Part shown: positions 58,863 to 64,000 of the stretch, piece by piece
Layout: each line of letters opens with the position of its first letter
How positions within the stretch are numbered: the first letter of the stretch is position 1
Assembly: GCA_019009955.1 (NCBI GenBank)
Contig: CM032232.1
Location: 53,445,001-53,509,000 of the forward strand
DNA: 64,000 nucleotides
Direction: 5' to 3'
DNA from: Riptortus pedestris
Taxonomy: Eukaryota; Arthropoda; Insecta; Hemiptera; Alydidae
Made by a program: the position numbers and the translations under genes
Notes under the pieces: model-generated
Databases searched by the model: none
What the model saw: only the letters and a program-made list of their open reading frames with translations
What the model was told of the DNA's origin: nothing

Positions 58863-60858
58863 TAAACTTTAGGAGAGCGAAAGTTGCACACTTGCAAAAG
58901 GGAATATAGATTGTAAGTAATGAATATGTGGATTTGGCGCAAAATCACCAGAACAAGTTTGACTCAAAAAAAAAAAATCCAATGTGGAAATGAAGCGAGT
59001 GTATGTATACGCGTTTTCCATGTACACCATGGAAAAAAGGAGGGTAAAACGTCTTGGGCATAATGGAAGATTTTTTAGTGAAGACATCAAACATCTTATG
59101 GACTTCGATGAGTTTAGTAATAAGAGTATTTTCCGAAATGAAAAAAAAAAAAAATGTTTCCGACTACAAGGCATAGCCTTTAGACCATGTTATGTTGTTC
59201 AAATTAGTGGCATTGGTAACTTGATGTAGCCAGATTTTTGCCTTCTTCATATACATAAATAAATATGCATTCAAAGTGACTGACGTGAATTACATTTTTG
59301 GCCACAAAGCAATACGATTCTGACAATGAAAAACATATTTCTACTAGACATTTTTGTTGCCTATGTGTACAGGTCCTGGCCGTTTCTTTAGAAACAAAAT
59401 CACAACATTTGAATAGAATGCGGTAGATTGGGATAATTTTTATTGTTCTTTTCGAAGGAGTAATGTTCAACCAAAAAATAGATAAAAACCTCATTTTAAA
59501 CTGATAGAAATTTCTAAATCAGTCTTAAAAGGTTACAATATGATAAATTCATGTTTTACAAATAATTCGTTAATAAAGAAAAAACTGACTTTTATTAGTA
59601 TCCAGTTTGAAGGATGCAATGTAGGCAATTCAGCAACACCTGAGTGCAGTCACCCAAGAACATTGCTGGCCAAAATGAAGGCAGTTTCAAATTTTGGATT
59701 AACAATAAGTTAATTCCTATGAGATAATCACAATGGTGCATTTCAGTGTCCTATCATAGAATCCTGGAATGGAATAGGTTTATATAGTAGGATTCCTTCT
59801 CATTCCAATTCCATGTTATGTGTACAGTACTCTTGCATATTTATTTATTTAGTTTCTTCAAAAATAAAAATTGTTGGACATAGATCTGCAATTTGGCATT
59901 TTACCGCAGACTCGTCTGAAGGCTTGAACGAGAGTTAGACGACTATTAGTCAAACATTTGCCTAAAAATAATACCAATCTATAAAATAATTCTTTAGGGT
60001 GGCATTACTAAGACTACAGGAATTGCGGAGGTCACTGACCCGGAACACAAAGATTAGAGCGGAAACTGGTGCCTTTTTAGACTGATAACAGTTCTTCCTC
60101 TTTGGATATTATCCTCATACTCTCTATGGAGCATTCTACGCTTCCCCCAGATCATTTACAGATCCAGTAAACTATAGTGTCATATAATAAGGAACCAATG
60201 AAAAAACAGGCATGCAGGACGTGCTGCTATAAAACAATTTCCCACGTGAGTAGGTCGTATCATCCTCCTTCTCTCCCCACAAGATTTCACAATTTCTGTA
60301 ATTAATTGGTTTACTATCGTTTGAGGATTAGTACTATCGTTAGCCTTTAGTGCCAAACGACGATATATCGTCATTGACGTCTATTATGCGCATCACAGAA
60401 GATGTGTGTTTCAAAATAACTTTATAACTGGTTCAAATTAAATGCATTACAATTACAAAAATTATTTGATAGAACTTTTTGATATGTTTTACGCTGACTG
60501 GTGCCGAATCATTTTACGTAAACTCTAGAGCGATGAGGTAGATGCTCAACACTGGATTGTTTCTTGTCCGTAATGCCAATCTGTTTATGATAGCTATCAG
60601 ATAGCTCACGTTGCACATCATCCATTGGCACTGCTGGTCTAAAATGTTTCTTTCAGTCTTCCTAGGCGGCTTCTTAGCAGTCAGTGTTTGAAAACCATCG
60701 ACTTGGTTATCTCCCTTCCTCCCACTATAAGCTGCACTATGCGCATTTTTCCCAACACTAATAAATTAGTCAAATTCCTCCGACTATCTTCACACAGGCA
60801 CCCTTTTTGGCGCGACACTAAAAGGGTTAACAAATAAGCGTGTTATTGGAGTGGTTTC
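58863..60858. other. No supported gene; possible H 3' scrap (H35) at 60205-60262
   Basis: The scrap reads GGCATGCAGGACGTGCTGCT then ACAATTTCCCACGTGAGTAG. Open frames at 58984-59229, 59204-59494 and 60180-60374 show no recognised motif or splice context. Confidence 0.4.
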
Positions 60859-61430
60859 AAGCAGATTTCCCTTCAGGGAAATCAGCTATTGAGGTCGTAC
60901 TCATGACGCGATTTTCGAAACATTTCTTCAAATGTCCATCGATCCTTACCAGGAGATGACGAAAATGATGCCCGTTCAAAATTATATATATATGTCTGTT
61001 AATGCTCAAGCGGTCGCAATTTTTGTTTGATCGTTACCAAACTCGATATTTAAACGTTTTATGCAAAAAGACAGATCAAGTTCGTTAATGGCTGAAATCG
61101 GACCAGTGGGAGGGGGGAGTTTAGAGGGGGAATTTGTCGAAAATTCGATATATCTCCGTTACCATACGTCGGATCAAAAAATTGTATAAAATCAATCTTA
61201 TTGTAAATTACATTTACTACAAATATTATTCTATACATTTATTCTCTATCTTGAATATTAACCGAGATATTTGCATTTTTATTAAATGTTGGCCGATAAC
61301 GGACGAGTGAGTTTCCCGCCAAAAGCTAGTTCGGCAGTCACTGTTCGGCTCTCATTTGGAGATTTCTCTATTGTATAACTTCACGTTGGAGATCTGCTTA
61401 GTTCACGCAGCCCCTGCGTGACGGACTTTT
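60859..61430 (+). mobile_element. H36, complete compact HINE
   Basis: Intact 5' hairpin (GATTTCCCTTCAGGGAAATC), 5' block, very short TA tract (60983-60992), full core, a short novel GC-richer 3' block (about 61285-61375), GGAGATCTGCTTAGTTCACG, perfect 3' hairpin and GACGGACTTTTT. Confidence 0.9.
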
Positions 61431-62054
61431 TATTTTTATCATTGAAATTTTACTTTATGATTTTATGTTGTTGGGCTTTTTTTAAATAGTTTTGTATGAG
61501 GTTTAATTACACATTCATTTACAAGAATATGATTAAAATACTCTCAAAAATGCACAAATCTGGAACTGTACCACATTGGAATTTAGCGCACTGCAATATG
61601 TTTAATAAATTTGTGCACCTTAAAAAAAAACTACCATGATTGGATAAACAATTGTCTTGCAGATTTAAATTTATGATTTTCCTGGATTATGTTGTCTAAG
61701 TTCTTCTTCTTCAATGAACCCGGATAGTATTTTCGATGAAAGGAAGAATAAAATATAATGGAATCTAGGTCGAAGTTGTAATATGAAAGTCAATGAGGAT
61801 CGGTGTTAATAACCCTGTATATCGCTAAACATTTACAACTTGTTTTATTACGTTCCCAGCACTTATGATCATGGCAAGTATTGTTGCAGTGCATGATATT
61901 ATAGCCAATAATGTATTCAATACTTTATATCTACTTTCATATTTTTAATAGTAGATCTCAATACTGTTATTATTTATTCTGTAATATTCTAATGCCTTCT
62001 TACCTATATCCAATTTTACCAGATTCCTCTATTAAAGTTTTAGTCGTAAGCGGA
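61431..62054. other. No recognised feature
   Basis: AT-rich spacer; nothing recognised. Confidence 0.5.
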
Positions 62055-63145
62055 TTTTAGAAAAACTTGTTCAAATGGATCCTACCCAGGATATTTCGAA
62101 TATGTGTATATATTTGTTTACGCCCTAGTGATGGTATTTATTGCTTGATCGTTACAATACTGGATATATAGATGTCTTATGAAAAACTAAAGATGATGCT
62201 TGTGGATGAATGAAATTGGGCCTGTGAGAAGGAAGGGGTCAGGAGGGGGGAATATCGAACATCCGAAGTAACTCCGCTATTATAAGGCGAACCGTATTCG
62301 TACAAAATTGTATAGATTCAATCTTATTAGAAATTTAATTTCCAATAATGTTGTTAAATATATTTTTTACTTTATAGAGGGTATTAACTGAAATATTTGC
62401 ATTCTTTAGTTTTCAGCCTTCATCAAACCCCCAACTCTACATGTCATATTAACAATGTGATATTATATCATGAACGACTTTATTCGAAGGAAGCTTAAAT
62501 ATCAAATATAGTCTTATTGAACTTTGACTGTGCAAATATTTTCGGTGCGACACATTTGAGGACAATAGAAAGGATCTTTAGGTCTCAAACAGCTTTATGT
62601 ATGTATTCTCCTTTATTTAGAATTGCAGACGTTTCGCCCTCCTGGATATTAACAATGCTAAAAACAAACAGGGTAAACATTTTTTTTACTTACACTTTCA
62701 CTCATTACTCTACATAATAGAAATCTCCTTTATTTTAATTTAGCCTTATCAGGAGGTGTGACATCATTATTTGAGATTTTATGTTCTAAACTAAACTAGA
62801 AATAACTTGGTTACCATGAGTTGAATCGAAAACATTTATACAACCAATATTGGTGAAATTTTAATTTTCTTCTGATATTCTTTCATGCATTTTTCTCTGA
62901 CTCGAGCATTTTCTGAGTCAATTTGTATTATTTTGGTTTCAGTCTTTTGACACTTTACCTTCTACACATCCGATTTAGTACTTCAGCCTATTAACATCTC
63001 ATGTTAAAGCAACATTTTAATTTCTGATTACAATAGCTTCTGCATGGGGGAGAAATAGAGAACAGATAGTAAAAAGAGTCCACCATTGCCTCTTTCCAAC
63101 ACGTGGGAAATCTACTTACGCAGCGCCTGCGTGACAGACGTTTTT
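62055..63145 (+). mobile_element. H37, decayed long HINE (H4-type)
   Basis: 5' block (CAAATGGATCCTACCCAGGA), short TATA tract, first core, second core module (about 62790-62990), GGGAGAAATAGAGAACAGAT block and CACGTGGGAAATCTACTTAC. The 3' hairpin (ACGCAGCGCCTGCGT) and GACAGACG follow. Confidence 0.75.
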
Positions 63146-63146
63146 T

Positions 63147-63609
63147 ATGAGTTTATGATAGATAGGTTGAATCACTACAGCAATTGCATTCCCTGATAAT
63201 GTCTATCAAGTATATCAGATTAACGAAGATGACACTGGAAAGCTCTTTCTGTTGAGTTCAGAGCAGTGTGGGCGGCTGTGATAGCTCCGACGTTACCAGG
63301 GGTCTAGAGCAACGAGATTCTTTATCGTCGGTGGTTGTTTGACCTCACCTTTGAAGAGGCCATCCAGGGAATATAAACTAATCCTGATGCTTCCATATAC
63401 AACAGCCTAATACAACATGTGAGGCATGTCGGAAGTTCTGATATCGCTCCACCGCATTGGCTGGTGGTATGGAGGAACTTTGCAAGAGGATCATACGTCT
63501 TATAACTCTCAATAACTATGGATAAGACGAAATACCTGAGATGACCAAGGCAGACCAGATAGGCAGAGAATGCAGTCGATTTGGGGGAAGTTAACGGTTT
63601 CCTACTTGC
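63147..63609. other. GC-richer, possibly LINE-derived
   Basis: Precedes the reverse-transcriptase remnant and may be its decayed upstream part; no motif is readable. Confidence 0.35.
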
Positions 63610-63855
63610 ACATCATTTGGGCTTCTGGGAGGAATGCTAACTGAGTGCACTAACATAGAAGGTGACAATAGAACTAGTATTTTAGCAGAGACCAGATGCT
63701 CCTATAAAGCTGTCCTGTCCAAGAACCTTTTTCGGATTGAAAACCTAACGAAATATGAAGCGGTTATTACTCCCTTGGTAATGTATGATAGTAAAACGCG
63801 GATTCACTCAAATGAAAATACGAGCGTGCTGCTGAAAAACATTTGGAGCTCTTAA
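63610..63855 (+). pseudogene. LINE reverse-transcriptase C-terminal remnant
   Basis: The frame from 63634 reads MLTECTNIEGDNRTSILAET, then RCSYKAVLS, LTKYEAVITPLVMYDSKTRI and NENTSVLLKNIW. This is the pattern seen after the catalytic palm of many insect LINE ORF2 proteins (NIEGEIRTRI..GNRCYYAL...Y.TVI.PVVMYGSETW...E...L...E), with substitutions and missing residues. It has no upstream domain and is dead. Confidence 0.6.
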
Positions 63856-63939
63856 GGAAACACAGGTGGTGCATCTGAAGCAATGCTAACTAATGGACTT
63901 GTTTGGCGAATTGTACGCTACCTGATCTATCAATGAAGT

Positions 63940-64000
63940 TGGTGCTGCACTAAGCAGATTTCCCACGCAACACACAGGTGATCTTATCTTACCATGCGTT
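63940..64000 (-). mobile_element. H38, 3' end of a HINE running off the window
   Basis: GTGCTGCACTAAGCAGATTT then CCCACGC and GTGATCTTATCTTACCATGC, the 3' terminus in reverse. The hairpin arm is decayed and the rest lies beyond base 64000. Confidence 0.65.

Overview
The window looks like a repeat-dense, AT-rich piece of an arthropod (most likely insect) nuclear genome. Nothing in it is prokaryotic: there are no operons or ribosome-binding sites. What is visible is spliced exons, tRNA-derived SINEs, non-LTR retrotransposon fragments, and very many copies of one rolling-circle-type element. I made all comparisons by eye and ran no search, so identities and outer boundaries are approximate.

Host gene: two small minus-strand exons (9335-9510 and 7509-7563) join in phase across a 1,771-bp intron and encode most of one thrombospondin type-1 repeat (TSR), preceded by a furin-like R-H-R-R site. 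This is the only host coding sequence I can support firmly. It suggests an extracellular-matrix protein of the papilin/ADAMTS-like kind. Its 3' exons should lie left of base 1. Its 5' exons lie right of 9511, either within this window or beyond it, so much of the window may be intron of this gene.

Repeats: about 38 pieces (called H1-H38) belong to one family with the hallmarks of non-autonomous Helentrons (HINE, DINE-1-like). These are a 12-bp subterminal inverted repeat (AGCAGATTTCCC / GGGAAATCTGCT), a 5' hairpin centred on TTAA, a TA or GT/TA microsatellite about 110-150 bp from the 5' end, and a 3' hairpin (ACGCAG-CCC-CTGCGT) followed by GACGGACTTT. They insert at TT (AA) without a target duplication. 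Nested insertions (H6 in H5 in H4; H24 in H23; H32 in H31) fix the ends. One copy (H29) is flanked by a perfect 91-bp direct repeat. A second element, E1, sits in the TA microsatellite of three separate H copies. Other families are a tRNA-derived SINE (about a dozen pieces), two LINE families as 3' fragments, a 630-bp hairpin-bearing element (T2) present as an inverted pair 26 kb apart, two minisatellites, and one 124-bp near-perfect hairpin.

Layout: 1-7.4 kb is T2a and a dense H cluster; 7.5-9.5 kb holds the TSR exons with a 27-bp minisatellite in the intron between them; 10.5-17 kb has a SINE, a LINE remnant, GC-richer islands and H copies; 18.5-19.7 kb has the hairpin, a second minisatellite and H14; 22-29.7 kb has H copies, T2b, LINE-2 pieces and short TSD-flanked insertions; 31-37 kb is sparse; 37.4-41.8 kb is a second dense H/E1 cluster; 45.8-49.9 kb has H27-H30 and SINEs; 50 kb has the LINE-1 3' end; 52.5-54.2 kb is the H31/H32 nest; the rest is sparse, with H36, H37 and a LINE remnant at the right end.
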